A DNA stretch of 64,000 nt, taken from contig NC_065535.1 of assembly GCF_932294415.1 (NCBI RefSeq), positions 14,031,282-14,095,281 of the forward strand. Direction: 5' to 3'. Position numbers and translations under genes: made by a program. Under the pieces are notes generated by a model, which was given only the letters and a program-made list of their open reading frames with translations, was not told the origin of the DNA and searched no databases. This document shows, one piece after another, positions 25,864 through 38,178 of the stretch. The stretch comes from Quercus robur (Eukaryota > Streptophyta > Magnoliopsida > Fagales > Fagaceae). Every line of letters starts with the position of its first letter. Position 1 is the first letter of the stretch.

Positions 25864-26866
25864 TCACTGAGAGGTTTTCATCTCGTCATCACTGAAAGAG
25901 TCAGCATCATCCTCATCATCAGGAGAGGCCTCCGGAGAAGGAGAAGGAGCAAGACCAGCCATGCGAGCCTGTCGACGAGCAATGCAACCTACTCGGGTGT
26001 TCATCTGACACATCACATCAGTGAGATAGTCAAGACGACCACCAAAGTAAGCTTGCATCCACTGAAGTTGCTCCATGATGGCCTCGAGGGTCACAGCAGT
26101 TACGGAGGAGGAAGGAGCGTAGGTAGAAGGAGCTGAGGAAGAGGATGGAACAGGGTCGTCTCCACTCGAGGCCACTTCAGTCGAAGCTGGGCCTCGCTCA
26201 GCCGAACAGAACCAGCGCTGATGGCACCCATGATGGTGAAAAGAGGAGAGAGACGAATAGGAATGGAGAAATGCTAAAGGATCCGCATGATAGCCGAAGG
26301 AAAGATGAGCTTATCATGAGTAGCGGTATCCTGATAGACATCTATGATAGATGTAATGAAGTGAGAGGGAAAGTCAATGGAAAGATTCTCCATCAAAGAA
26401 AGAAGAAAACGAGCACGCGGCTCAGTGATGGAGTTATAGTGAGACTGTGGAGTGAGAGTGAAGGTCATCACCATGTTCAAAAATCTTGGACCTTTTGCAA
26501 AGCCTGAGCAAGAGGTATGTAAAAGACCACTCCAAAGAAAAGGTTTCTCATAAAAGTGAGAGATAAGCTCGTCTCTAGACACCGTCCTGAGACGCTCACA
26601 ACTAGGGCAGTCAGGATGCACTACCCTTGGAACATGCAACACCTTGGCAATAAGGTCTGAGGTAACTACGATATGTGTACCTCTGAATGTCGTAGCAAAC
26701 TGAGCCACAAAGGTATCGATGGCGTGCATGTTGGAGTAAAACTCCTGAATGAACAAAACCGAACACCTCTCAAGTTTCCTATAGAGGGACTCCCATCCCC
26801 GAGTTCAAATGACTTCGAGTAGAGCACTATTAGAGAAATCTGACAAGATGACCTAGTGTTCCGAAT

Positions 26867-27553
26867 TGTTAGGATATATGTGTTTCACATTAAGAACATA
26901 TGTCATGATTTTATGTAATTGGCTTATCCTTTGATAAAACTCACTTTACTTATAATTGGGTAGATCTAGAATGTGTTTAATACTTCAAGAAACATGTTTT
27001 TCAAGTCTAGTATTAAAGCCATGAAGATTGGACCAAGAAACAAGTGAAGAAAAGTTGTTCATTAAAGCCGGACAGATAGCTCGACAGCTGCTCAACACCT
27101 CTCGACAGCTGCGGATAGATAACTCGACACCTCTCGATAGCTGGTGGATCGATCGAGAAAGCTACTGTCTCCTCAACACCTGTTCGACACCTGCTCGATA
27201 GCTGTATCTGTCGAGGTTTAAAGCTCGACACCTGCTATCTATCGAGGTTACAAAAATCAGAATTTTCAGATCTAATTTTTGGGCCAGGCTTTTGTATTTG
27301 TGTAGAGTTTCTTTTCTCACAACCCTAGACCTATATAAGACTTATTTTAGAGGCCGTCACATAAGAGAATACAAGAAGAACATATGCAAAAGGTGACTGA
27401 TGCCTTATTCTCTCTAAAAGAAGCTACTGCGTCTTTTACGCCTTAGGGTTTTGTAACCAAGTGCTTCATGATCTTCATTGTTGATGAAGTGAAGAACTTT
27501 GCAACCAACATCTTCTTCTAGTTGGTGATTAAGTCGCGTACTGGGATCCGCAT
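26867..27553 (+). repeat. Element 3 5' LTR, first part
   Basis: Matches 38179-38865 of the 3' LTR. Contains a cluster of CTCGACAGCTG / CTCGACACCTG words (27065-27255). Broken by element 4 at CGCAT. Confidence 0.93.
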
Positions 27554-28655
27554 TGAAAGTTCAAAAATTTGTATAAAACACCCTTGAACGTTTAGACCCC
27601 CAAATACAAAATAACCAATTCAAGCTTTATGACAAACAACAAGTGTGCGGAAAATGAACATAAGCTATAAACAGAATTGGAAATCAATCTAAGCCAATTA
27701 TAAATCACATCCACAGCAGAAAATAAAAGGCAAAGATAAAGGGAAGAGAGATGCAAACACAAGGACAACACACGATGTGTTATCGAAGAGGAAACTGAAG
27801 CCCTCGGCGTAAAACCTCTCCGCCGCCCTCCAAGCGGTAAACAATCCACTAGAAAATACAGTTGGGATACATGGACAGCAAAAAACCCTCCAAGCCTAAT
27901 CTACCCAGTGCACCTAAGCCCTCCAAGCTTCTTGCTCCAACGAGGTTGCGCCGAACCTTTTTCTTTTCTAGCTTCCCGGATTCCGCTACTAGACCGTAGC
28001 ATCAACCAATGAAGATTGGTTCCTTCCTAACTGCTTCCCAGAAATCCAAACAGCTGTCTCACAGTGATGATGATGGTGAGAACCAGGTTTGGTATAATGC
28101 CTCTCAAGGATTTGAGAATGGAGAGGAAGAGAGTTGAGGAATTTGAAGAGACTCTAATGTATAGATTGTGGGTGAATCAATCTGGTTTTTCTTTAGAGTT
28201 TCTCTCTCAAAATTCTCTCTGGAAGCTCTCTTTCAATCGTGGGTAAAAGGGGTATTTATACTGGAGTGGGAGAGGAATGTGAAACGTCAGGTTTTACAAA
28301 ACAGGGGTGGCTTGCGGCTTGACCTCGCGGCTTGACTAAGTCGCGAGATCCAGTCGCGAGTTAACCGTATGGTCAGTTGTCCTGTTTTGTCCTGTAGTGC
28401 TCCAGCTAGCATGACTGTTCATCTTCCAGCATGCTTGGCACGTGTGCTGCTTCTGGCGGCTTGCAGCCGCGAGTCACCCGCGAGTCCCAACCGCGAATCT
28501 CTGTTTTCTTGCACACTCTTGAGCAATCTTCACTCTATCTCACTCACTACCCTTACAACAAACCCACCTAAATACAGGGTTACTAAATGCTGAATTACAA
28601 GCAAATTTGGCACGGAATAAAGCCAATTAGATGGTTGAATAAATTCAACCTTACA
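27554..28655 (-). repeat. Element 4 left (3') LTR, 1102 bp
   Basis: Matches 32983-34071 almost base for base. Contains CGCGAG/CTCGCG words at 28315-28500. Confidence 0.95.
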
Positions 28656-28668
28656 ATCTCCCCCTTTG
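28656..28668 (-). promoter_or_regulatory. Polypurine tract of element 4
   Basis: On the minus strand CAAAGGGGGAGAT lies directly before the LTR start TGTAAGGTTG. Confidence 0.8.
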
Positions 28669-31600
28669 GCTATTCCGTGACAAAACCCTAAAACAGACTC
28701 TAGACTTAACATGTGAGTTGGAAACAGTTGAACAAAACTCACTCACACCTAACTCTAGAAGCTGTGAAGCACTTGAATCATATGAACATAATACTCCTGA
28801 AACACAACAATACACCATGATCATTGTAAGCAGAAAATTATAAATGCATATGAAACAGGCAATATGTGATCAAGCAAAGATGGAGTTAAGAAACAAACCA
28901 TGGCTTGATCAACCAAGTGAACACCACAAGGTAGTGATCACAGTGCTCATTCACACTTGGAATGAACACAAGGACATACAAGTTAACAAGCACAAGGCAA
29001 GACACTTGTATGCTCAACACTCAACCAATGCATAACAAACAAGGCATATGCATCTAGGAACAATCCTACAAGGGCACAAGAGTGACAGTACATAAACCAA
29101 AATGCAGAACATTTAGATTAAAGTACTGATTTCAACATAGCATAAAGGCTGCATTAAGTAAGGTACATACCATAAAGCCTACAAACTATGCATAAAACAT
29201 TAACCCTAAAAGCTTATAAAAGCACATGGGTACAAACATATTATATTGAATAAAAACTTAAACAATATAAACTAAAAGTTCATAAAGTTTCTCCCCTTCA
29301 AAGTGATGAAAAGCTGTGATGCACTTGGAACATATATACTTGTAACCTGAAACACTTGCACAAAACACATTAGACCCTCAAGGTAAAGCAAGTAATAAAA
29401 GGACAAGTATAATATAACAAGCAAATTGCGATCAAGTAAACATGATGTAAAACATATGAGCAACTTGATCAAACACCAAAACAGTCATATAGAAATGACT
29501 ACAATGATTACATAGCAAATCAATTGATCATCCGAACATGCATTCAAAAAAGCACAATAGCAGAGGGATATATGCATGTCCAAAGTACAAACATGATGCA
29601 ATGAGAACAACAAAGCATAACTCAAAGCACCATAAAGCCAACAAGAAAACAAGCAGAACAAAGTTTTCTAGTTAACACAAAGTCTTCTCCCCCTTGGTAT
29701 ATGCATCTCCACTATGGAAAATCTCTCCCCCTACAAATGTGCACGAGAAATAGAATTTCTCCCCCTAAGAATGTGCACAAGAGTCATAACAAAAGTCATA
29801 TAGAAATGACAAAACACTCCGGAATACTCTCTAGAGTATACTCTCTCCCTTTTTGTTAGGAATAGACAAAGGGTCAAGGAGAAAAGAGGGCAAGAGATGA
29901 AAGAACGAACAATGATAATGATGCATGAGGGGTGCAAGATGAATGAGAAAATGAAACTCAAAGCTAAGACAAAGTAACATGCTACAAAGCATAAGGTAAA
30001 CATGACAAGCTAGGATGAAACAACAAGGTCAAGACCAATGCATGACAAGGGTAGCAAAGGTGTGTGCAAGAGGTGGCTAAGTGCAATGCATGACCAATGC
30101 ATGAAAAATGCACATGTGGGGCAAGGTGTGTTAAATACACAACCAATGAACCAAACATGTTCCTAATGAGGAAACATGAGAAACCCCAAAGTTTGATACT
30201 CATCGGAGTCCAAACAAGCAAGAAAATGCCTAAGAGACATTTTATCAAACACCTAGCATGCATACCATGAACAATAATGTGAAACAATGCATGAACATCA
30301 TAAAATCCACCCTTAATACATGATCTTTTTGCCACAAGGGACCAACATCCATGCAAATCATCAAAAGAAACCAATCCCATGAAGAAAATTGACAAAAAAA
30401 ATAAGTTTTCCCAACCCCTATGATAAAAATCCCAACCAAGAGCACAAAACTCTCCAAAACATAATCTAAGAATCAAAATTAATGAAAAGAGTTTATAATT
30501 ACCTTAGAGATGTTAAGGGAATGAAAAATCATTCAAATTGGTTGGGTTTTGATGAAAAAATATTGAAAGAGGGGTTTTAGAGAGGATGGGAGAGGTTTAA
30601 AACAAGTTTTCCACGAAAAAGCTCATTAAAAAGCTGATTCTGGGCGCTTCGCGACTAGCGAGTCGCGAGCCAAGTTGCGAGAGAGCCGCGAAACCTCTCT
30701 GGATGAACTCGTAGCTTAAACTCGCAACTTGCAAGTCGCCAAACTGAGTAGCCAAAACTGGCAGCTTGCTGGCAGCTCGCGCAAGTAGCCAAAATGAGTA
30801 GCCAAAAAATCTGACACTTGTTTTTCAAAACAGAACATGTTTAAACATTGAAAAACAAAGTAAGCACTAAACATAAACACAAAAAATGATAAAAATCACT
30901 TCCAAAAACATATAAAATGATCAAAAATATTTTTGGATTGAACCATATATGATTGAGCACACACACATCACATTTAGACAAGTACAATCTAACAAATGAA
31001 TAAGACATTCATTGAACATTAGGCATGTGTGTTGTGTGTGTGTATCAAATGTGGAATAGTCCTTAGTCTAGAATGAAGCTTCAATGATCAATTCAATCAA
31101 GTCATACACAACTAGTACTAAGTCAAGTGGTCTATCTCAATTATAGAAATGAACATATATGACCTCCCACAAGAAAATGATTACATACAATGAAGCTTTT
31201 CATTTGGCTTCTTTACAATTCTTAACATTTGATCATTTTGAATCAAAACACCTCATTTTGAGATCGATGCCTGAAATTTGTGATATCTCAATTTGATGAA
31301 CAAGCCTTTGGCTTTTTGGGCATCATACACTTTCATATAAGTCGCTTTCCCTTTTTCCTAGTCAAATACTAGTATATGCGACGGCTTTTGCAGCTCATTA
31401 TCTCTTTCATTTTGAGATTTACATTTATTGAGCTCTTTAAGCAATAAAAATAAAAGAGTGGGAAGAGATATAAGCACAAGTCTACGCATGTATCAAAACC
31501 AACATGACTATTGACAAATCATTCATGACAAGCTTGAAGATCGATTTACAACAATCACACAAAGATGTCAAGATTTTTCCCACAAAGATATAAGTGCAAA

Positions 31601-31892
31601 AATAACAAGCTAAGCTCGTAAATGCACAAAGCCATTTGTACAAAGGTACAAGGCCAAACTCACATGTGATATGTGCTCAAACAAATACGATCAAACTTTT
31701 TGAATTTTTCACTTTTTATGTGGTTTTGGATTTTTACTCACACAAAACGAAAACATAAAAGTAAGATAAAAAACGAAACAATGCATACAAATAAATGCAA
31801 GATGCACAAAATGCATGAAGTTATGACATTTAATGCATGAAGGGTCCTACAAAGATCGAAAGAATTAGATCAAGGACCAAAAAAGCAAAGGC
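28669..31892 (-). other. Element 4 long non-coding interior
   Basis: About 3.2 kb with no supported gene. It includes CTCCCCC words at 29690-29770 (polypurine-like on the minus strand), a CGCGAG/CTCGCG-rich patch (30650-30800) like that in the LTR, and AC-rich stretches. A 164-codon open frame on the minus strand (29982-30476) has no recognisable motif. Confidence 0.7.
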
Positions 31893-32919
31893 TCAACCAT
31901 ATGAACCCTTCCTCATCCAAACAGAACGATTGTTTGGAATGAGTGTCTCAAGAGAAGTGAGACGAGGGTTGGAAGAATGAGAACCGGAGATGCACATAAA
32001 CAAGGAGGTAAGAGCATTAACCACTTTCTTCAACAACTTACCATTTTCCATCCAATCCGGTTGAGCTTTCAAAGCACAACTTCCAAAAAGCTCAAGTTTC
32101 TCTTTTCTTTTGATTCTCTTAAGAGCTTGAAACTTAGAGCAATGAGGTCTTAGATGACCCAAGGCACCACAATGGTGACACACAATGTGTTTAGGTCTAC
32201 TAGGCTTCTTGGGAAAAGATCTAGAAACATTGTTTTGTTCCCTTTTCAACTTGGAGCATTGAGGTCTTATATGACCGATCACACCGCAATGGTGGCAAGT
32301 TGGAACAAATTTAGATCCATTCAAAACCTTAGGTTAAGACCTAAATGAAGGCTTAGGCTTAAGAGCCTTTTTCTCCACTTTTTGATTTCTTTTGTGTGGA
32401 GGAATGTACACCGATTTGTCCTTTGAGGTAGAACACACAATAGGCGCAAAATCGGGTACCACAACATGATTGCAACAAATATTTTCTTCCATTTTAGCAA
32501 CAGGTTCAGCAATCAAACACTTGGCATGCATCTTAAGAGATTCATTTTCAGATTTAAGATCATCAACAAGTTTGTTAGACAAAACAAGTTTAGCATCCAA
32601 GTTCTTATTTAAACATTCAAACTCTTTCAGCTTTTCAAGAGAAATTTCAGCAAGGTTCTTATATTTTCTCAACCAATTTGTTGGATTCATTGAGTTTAGC
32701 AATCAAATCATCCTTTTCACAAACTAACTTGCTCAAATTCTTTTGAAACTTCTTAGCTCCTTTCTTCAAGAGTTTGTCAACAACACCCATAGATTCAAGT
32801 AACATGTCATCACAATTATGAGGATTAATACTCATAGAGGCATTTTCACAAACACATGGCATGTTACAATCAACAATATCCATAGAAGCATACAAAGCAT
32901 TATCCATGGCAAAACACAC
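31893..32919 (-). pseudogene. Element 4 gag-like ORF (coiled coil + two zinc knuckles)
   Basis: Read from 32919 on the minus strand: an N-terminal Cys-containing stretch, a coiled coil (LSKLVCEKDDLIAKLNESNK; LVDDLKSENESLKMHAK), a basic segment (YIPPHKRNQKVEKKALK), then two CCHC knuckles, CHHCGVIGHIRPQC and CHHCGALGHLRPHC. It ends SVWMRKGSYG at 31893. Two frame changes, near 32680 and 32335, divide it. The N-terminal gag (UBN2-like) part seen in elements 1 and 3 is absent. Zinc knuckles bind nucleic acid in gag proteins. The end after VWMRK matches the end of element 3's gag, where protease would start in full copia elements. Confidence 0.75.
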
Positions 32920-32968
32920 AAGGGGTCAAGGATCACACTTAGGTAATAAAACCAAAACAAGTGTACCC

Positions 32969-32980
32969 GCTCTGATACCA
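32969..32980 (-). promoter_or_regulatory. Primer binding site of element 4 (initiator tRNA-Met)
   Basis: On the minus strand TGGTATCAGAGC lies two bases inside the right LTR, the standard copia primer site. Confidence 0.92.
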
Positions 32981-32982
32981 AA

Positions 32983-34071
32983 TGAAAGTTCAAAAACGTG
33001 TATAAAACACCCTTGAACGTTTAGACCCCCAAATACAAAATAATAAATTCAAGCTTTATGACAAACAACAAGTGTGCGGAAAATGAACATAAGCTATAAA
33101 CAGAATTGGAAATCAATCTAAGCCAATTATAAATCACATCCACAGCAGAAAATAAAAGGCAAAGATAAAGGGAAGAGAGATGAAAACACAAGGACAACAC
33201 ACGATGTGTTATCGAAGAGGAAACCGAAGCCCTCAGCGTAAAACCTCTCCGCCGCCCTCCAAGCGGTGAACAATCCACTAGAAAATACAGTTGGGATACA
33301 TGGACAGCAAAAAACCCTCCAAGCATAATCTACCCAGTGCACCTAAGCCCTCCAAGCTTCTTGCTCCAACGAGGTTGCGCCGAACCTTTTTCTTTTCTAG
33401 CTTCCCGAATTCCGCTACTAGACCGTAGCATCAACCAATGAAGATTGGTTCCTTCCTAACTGCTTCCCAGAAATCCAAACAGCTGTCTCACAGTGATGAT
33501 GATGGTGAGAACCAGGTTTGGTATAATGCCTCTCAAGGATTTGACAATGGAGAGGAAGAGAGTTGAGGAATTTGAAGAGACTCTAATGTATAGATTGTGG
33601 GTGAATCAATCTGGTTTTTCTTTAGGGTTTCTCTCTCAAAATTCTCTCTGGAAGCTCTCTTTCAATCGTGGGTAAAAGGGGTATTTATACTGGAGTGGGA
33701 GAGGAATGTGAAACGTCAGGTTTTACAAAACAGGGGTGGCTCGCGGCTTGACCTCGCGTTTTGACTAAGTCGCGAGTTAACCGTATGGCCAGTTGTCCTA
33801 TTTTGTCCTGTAGTGCTCCAGCTAGCATGACTGTTCATCTTCCAGCATGCTTGGCACGTGTGCTGCTTCTGGCGGCTTGCAGCCGCGAGTCACCCGCGAG
33901 TCCCAGCCGCGAGTCTCTGTTTTCTTGCACACTCTTGAGCAATCTTCACTCTATCTCACTCACTACCCTTACAACAAACCCACCTAAATACAGGGTTACT
34001 AAATGCTAAATTACAAGCAAATTTGGCACAGAATAAAGCCAATTAGATGGTTGAATAAATTCAACCTTACA
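32983..34071 (-). repeat. Element 4 right (5') LTR, 1089 bp
   Basis: Pairs with 27554-28655. It lacks 13 bases (GATCCAGTCGCGA) between short direct repeats GTCGCGAG. Confidence 0.95.
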
Positions 34072-34076
34072 CGCAT

Positions 34077-34503
34077 AATTGGTTAGTCACGTACTAGGAT
34101 TCGTACATCAAAGGGTGGCGTTCATATATTGAAGAGTTCAAAGGTTCTGAAGCGGTAGAAAGTTTCTGCTGTGAGTTCATCTATGGGGATTGTAGAGTCT
34201 AGGGACAAAGGTTTTGTACTAGATCTGAAACTTCTCTTTACTATAGTGGATTGCTTTTTGGGAAGGTTTACAGTGGATTGCTTTTTGGGAAGGTTTCCCC
34301 CCAGGATTTTTACTGTGAAACTGGTTGGTTTCATTGGTTTTCCTGGGTTATCATATCTTGTCTTATTTATTTTTTCCGCTACATGATTTTGACATGATAT
34401 TGATGTTTGTTTGTTTTAACAAGTTTTGTTCATAATAAATCTAATTAACAATTTGGATTTAAAACTTGTTAATTCTATCAATCGGGGTCTAAATTTCCCA
34501 ACA
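34077..34503 (+). repeat. Element 3 5' LTR, second part
   Basis: Continues from 27553 after element 4 and matches 38866-39263. It contains a 24-bp direct repeat (34249-34272 / 34273-34296, GTGGATTGCTTTTTGGGAAG) absent from the 3' LTR. Confidence 0.92.
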
Positions 34504-34505
34504 AG

Positions 34506-34517
34506 TGGTATCAGAGC
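34506..34517 (+). promoter_or_regulatory. Primer binding site of element 3 (initiator tRNA-Met)
   Basis: TGGTATCAGAGC is two bases after the LTR end CCCAACA. Confidence 0.93.
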
Positions 34518-34571
34518 GGGTCCACTCTGATTGGATTAATTTCCTGAGTGCGATCCTTGACCCCCGTTGTC

Positions 34572-36354
34572 ATGGATCGTGGACAATCTCTTTTGATTCC
34601 TCCTTTATTTGATGAAACTAATTATGCATACTGGAAAGTTCGTATGAAAGTTTTTTTGCAGGCTCTAGGTGAACAGGTATGGCAAGCTGTTGAAGTTGGC
34701 TGGATTAAGCCAAAGGAAGCGCTGGTGGATTGGGATGATGCAACAATCATAGCGGCAAATTTCAACAGTAGGGCCTTGAATTCCTTATTTTGTGGGGTGA
34801 CCAATAAGGAATTCAAGAGAATATCATCCACAGAAGTTGCCAAGGAAGCATGGACCATTCTTGAGACCACCTATGAAGTTACCAAGGCAGTAAAGACTGT
34901 GAAGCTTCAAAGACTCATCGGTAGTTTTGAAGAAATAAGGATGGAGGAGGATGAGACCTTTGATGAGTTCTATGCTAAACTCATGGATATTGTGAATTCT
35001 GCCTTCAATCTTGGAGAATCTATTGCGGAATCCAAAATTGTTAGGAAAATCCTTAGGTCCTTACCTGAAAGATTCCACGCCAAGATCACTGCCATCGAAG
35101 AAGACAAGGACATTGATCAAATTCCTTTGACTGAGCTTGTAGGAAACCTTCAAACCTATGAGATGGGATTAGGTTTAATGGGAAAAGGTGGAAAGAGTAA
35201 AAAACTTGGCTCTTAAGGGTATAGAGAAAGAGATTGAGGACTCTGAAAGTGAAGATGAAGATGAAGATGATGATGAGGATGAGGATCTAACCTTCATAAC
35301 TGATGAGATTATCAAGCTTCTTCAATTTAGGAAAAAGGATAAGGGCAAACCTCCTAGGAAATCTAAATCCTCTAGGAAGGGTAAGAATGAAAAACCCCTC
35401 ATCCAATGCCATGAGTGCAAAGGTTTTGGTCATATGAGGATAGAGTGCCCAAACCATCTCATGAAGGAAAAGACCAAGGAATCCAAAGATAAAGGGTTGG
35501 TTGCTGCTTGGAGTGATACTAAGAATGATTCTTCTGATAAGTATGTGGATGAATGTCGTCACGTTATGGCCTTTGCTGCCTCAACCGATAAGGTGATTGT
35601 GAAGAGTGCTAGTGACAGTGAGGATTCTTCTTCTGATGAAGTACCCAAGAAGTTGACCCTTCAGGAAGCCTATGATAAGCTATGCACTGAATTCATAAAA
35701 TCTGAACAGACTTCTCATCTTTGTAAAAAAGAGCTTAATGAGGTAAAAACTGAAAAGGCTGATCTGTTAGTCAAACTAGATGAGACTACAAGATTAGTTA
35801 AGACTCTTGTTGTGGAGAACACCTCATTAGAAGAGAAGTTCAAGAATCTTGAAGTTGAGCTTAATCAAGCTAGAACTCAAATAGAGAGGATGTCTAGTGC
35901 AAAGCTTGATGAGGTCTTGAGTGCTCAAAAGTCTAGTTCTGATAAAATTGGCTTAGGATATGCTGTCTCCTTCGGGCCCTCCTCTTCCACGGCTTCTGGA
36001 TCAAGGACTGCCTTTGTGCCACAATCTGAGAAAGGTAATAAAGGTATGAAATCCAAAACTGCTTTGGCTAATTCTAAATCCTTTGTTAGACCTCATGTTT
36101 GTCACCATTGTGGTGTTTCTGGACACATTCGTTCTAATTGCTTTAAGTTGTATCCTCATAAGCACTTGTTCAAACAGTCACAGGTTTCCTCTCAAGGACC
36201 TACACCTATGTTTGGAGAGTTATTAAAAGCTTTGAGCTTTTTAACTCAATTTCAGGAGAATTCTAATTCTTCTATGTCCTTTAGTAGACATACTAAGACA
36301 CGTGCCTTTTCATCTTCACGGCCAAAGACTCGTGTTGTGTGGATGAGAAAGTAG
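34572..36354 (+). pseudogene. Element 3 gag, nearly intact, no pol
   Basis: Particle-forming protein of a copia-type element. ATG at 34572 opens with MDRGQSLLIPPLFDETNYAYW, the usual start of UBN2-type gag. The helical core includes EEDETFDEFYAKLMDIVNSA and ILRSLPERFHAKITAIEE. An acidic linker (SEDEDEDDDEDED) leads to a first CCHC knuckle CHECKGFGHMRIEC, a coiled coil (KADLLVKLDETTRLVKTL) and a second knuckle CHHCGVSGHIRSNC. It ends RVVWMRK with TAG at 36352. One extra A in the run at 35200-35205 shifts the frame (first part ends 35216, second part open from 35188). Otherwise the ~594-codon frame is open. In full SIRE/Maximus-like copia elements protease follows directly after this point. Here the frame simply stops. 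Confidence 0.9.
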
Positions 36355-38165
36355 CCTAAGACTTAATTGTCTTTTCTATTTGTCCTCTGCTTTAATTCTT
36401 TCTATCTAAAGTGGATTCTCTTTGCTTTATTTCTTATCTGCTTTTGGAATCATACTTTCATGCATCTGCACCTTTCTATCATGCCTTTATGCATATGCAT
36501 CTTTCTTTCATGCTTTCATATTGTTTATTTGTTTTTGTTTAGTTTTTATTTTGTTTTGTTTTCAAAATAAAAATAAAAAGGAAAAATCAGAAAAATACAA
36601 AAATAGTGTGTGTTTTGTGTACATTGGTACTTGTGTACCTTGGATGGCCATTAAAACAAAGTCTTCTAAAACTTTGTATCATTTGTAACTTAGACGAGCA
36701 TCTCTATGCACAACTAAGCAAGTGAGTTTTGTGGCTTGTGTTTGTGATGAGTACGATTAAGTTGTCTCTTAAACTTAACACTCATATCACTCTTTTTGAC
36801 AGGAAGGACTAGAAAATCCTAAGAGAAAGGCATAAATAACCATCTCACCACTGTTGCCCACCAATCATAATATGACACCTGTATGCTTCGGCATAGCAAA
36901 AGTGCAGTGTCAATGACATTTGTGTGCTTAGGCATAGCAAAATTGGAATGTCAAATATCATTGGGTATTTCTTTTCTCTCTTTTATATGCCCATGAATGA
37001 AATGCTTAAAAGAAAAATATGCAAATGAAAAATCAAAAGCAAAAAGATCAAAAATGTTTTAAAAATGATTGTAAGCGTGTATTCTAGGAGATGTGGGAGT
37101 TATAGGATGTACCTCAAAGGTGATAGTCCCCATCAAGCAATTATGATTGTGTGTGAGTTAAAGTGATTTTCTCATATCTCAAATCGTCATAACATGTATA
37201 CATTTATGCAATCTTGCGATGTTTTTCACACACAACACGCAATATTTTTTGCTACTCTTGATACATGTGTAGGTACAATGTGATTTGGCCATCACAAGGT
37301 TTTACTTGTGTTAATGTATGCTCACTAAACTGTCTTGACTTGTTTTTGAAATATAAAATTGGTTAGACTCGTTTAATTTGTGTGTGTTTTGCATCTTTCT
37401 ATTATCTTGTCATCCATAGCATCTTGTTTATTACATTCATGCATTTTTATGGATTTCTTGTACCCCCTTGATAATCTTTGATCATCTTTATGTTTCTCGG
37501 GTGAAGCTTTCTAACTTCTTGTACCCTTTGTCAATCATGACAAAAAATGGGAGAAATTGTGAAGAATATGTGGCTTCTTTCTAAGATTCTACATGTTAGG
37601 GGGAGAAATACATTCCTTGTAAGGGGGAGATGTGTTTCATCTTGTTAGGGGGAGTAGTTTTGGTATGAGAGTAGTCTATCTTAGGCGGAGAGTTAGTATA
37701 GGACCATTTTGTTAGGGGGAGTGTTGATACATTTTGAGGGATGTAGTAAGGATAATATGTATCTTTTCTTTTCTTTCTTTTTAGATACATTACTCTTGTA
37801 CATGAGGTCTTGTGACCATTTATAGACATACATTGTACTTATCTCTTTCTTTATATTGATGTATGTTTTTCTTTCACCTACCCCTTCATGTGTTGTTTCT
37901 TTTCTCCCTTTATACACATGTTTCTTATACTTGTATGCAATCTGTTATTTCTGTTTCACACAAAGATGCCTAGATGAGTTTTGTTTAAAGTGTTTCAGAA
38001 ATACAGGTTGTCAAAGTCTACTTGCCATAAACTCTCTTCTTGCAAAGTTTTTCAAGAGTTTGTGATAGGATAGATTTTATTGTACTCAACAAGTGAATAT
38101 GAGTTAAGTGATTTATGACTTCTCTCATATGTTCATTTGTTTGCTGTGGTTTTGTCACGGATTGC
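36355..38165 (+). other. Element 3 long 3' non-coding region
   Basis: 1.8 kb without a supported gene where pol would be expected. Contains imperfect repeats GCTTCGGCATAGCAAAA / GCTTAGGCATAGCAAAA (36885-36945) and five AGGGGGAG-type motifs (37598-37721). Similar sequence, reversed, flanks the extra ORF in element 1. Confidence 0.8.
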
Positions 38166-38178
38166 CAAAGGGGGAGAT
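38166..38178 (+). promoter_or_regulatory. Polypurine tract of element 3
   Basis: CAAAGGGGGAGAT directly precedes the 3' LTR. Confidence 0.85.

Larger units (their letters stand above)
27554..34071 (-). mobile_element. Element 4: pol-less LTR retrotransposon with gag-like ORF
   Basis: Starts TGAAAGTTC and ends CAACCTTACA, flanked by CGCAT at 27549-27553 and 34072-34076. Minus orientation: primer site at 32969-32980, polypurine tract at 28656-28668. The two LTRs (1102 and 1089 bp) differ at few bases plus one 13-bp deletion, so this is the youngest layer of the nest. Length 6518 bp. Only a zinc-knuckle ORF (31893-32919) is visible. Confidence 0.94.

Noticed and set aside
27060-27260. Short repeats with regular spacing that could suggest a CRISPR-like array
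   Set aside because: The genome is a plant's. Units are variable TCGACAG words without constant spacers, and the same cluster recurs in the paired LTR.
29982-30476. 164-codon minus-strand frame in element 4 interior, hydrophobic
   Set aside because: No motif, and it lies in a long AT/AC-rich non-coding interior. Composition explains the hydrophobic translation. No homologous frame in elements 1 or 3.
32969-32980. Sequences like tRNA-Met 3' ends at the LTR borders
   Set aside because: They are 12-base primer binding sites. No cloverleaf surrounds them, so no tRNA gene was called.
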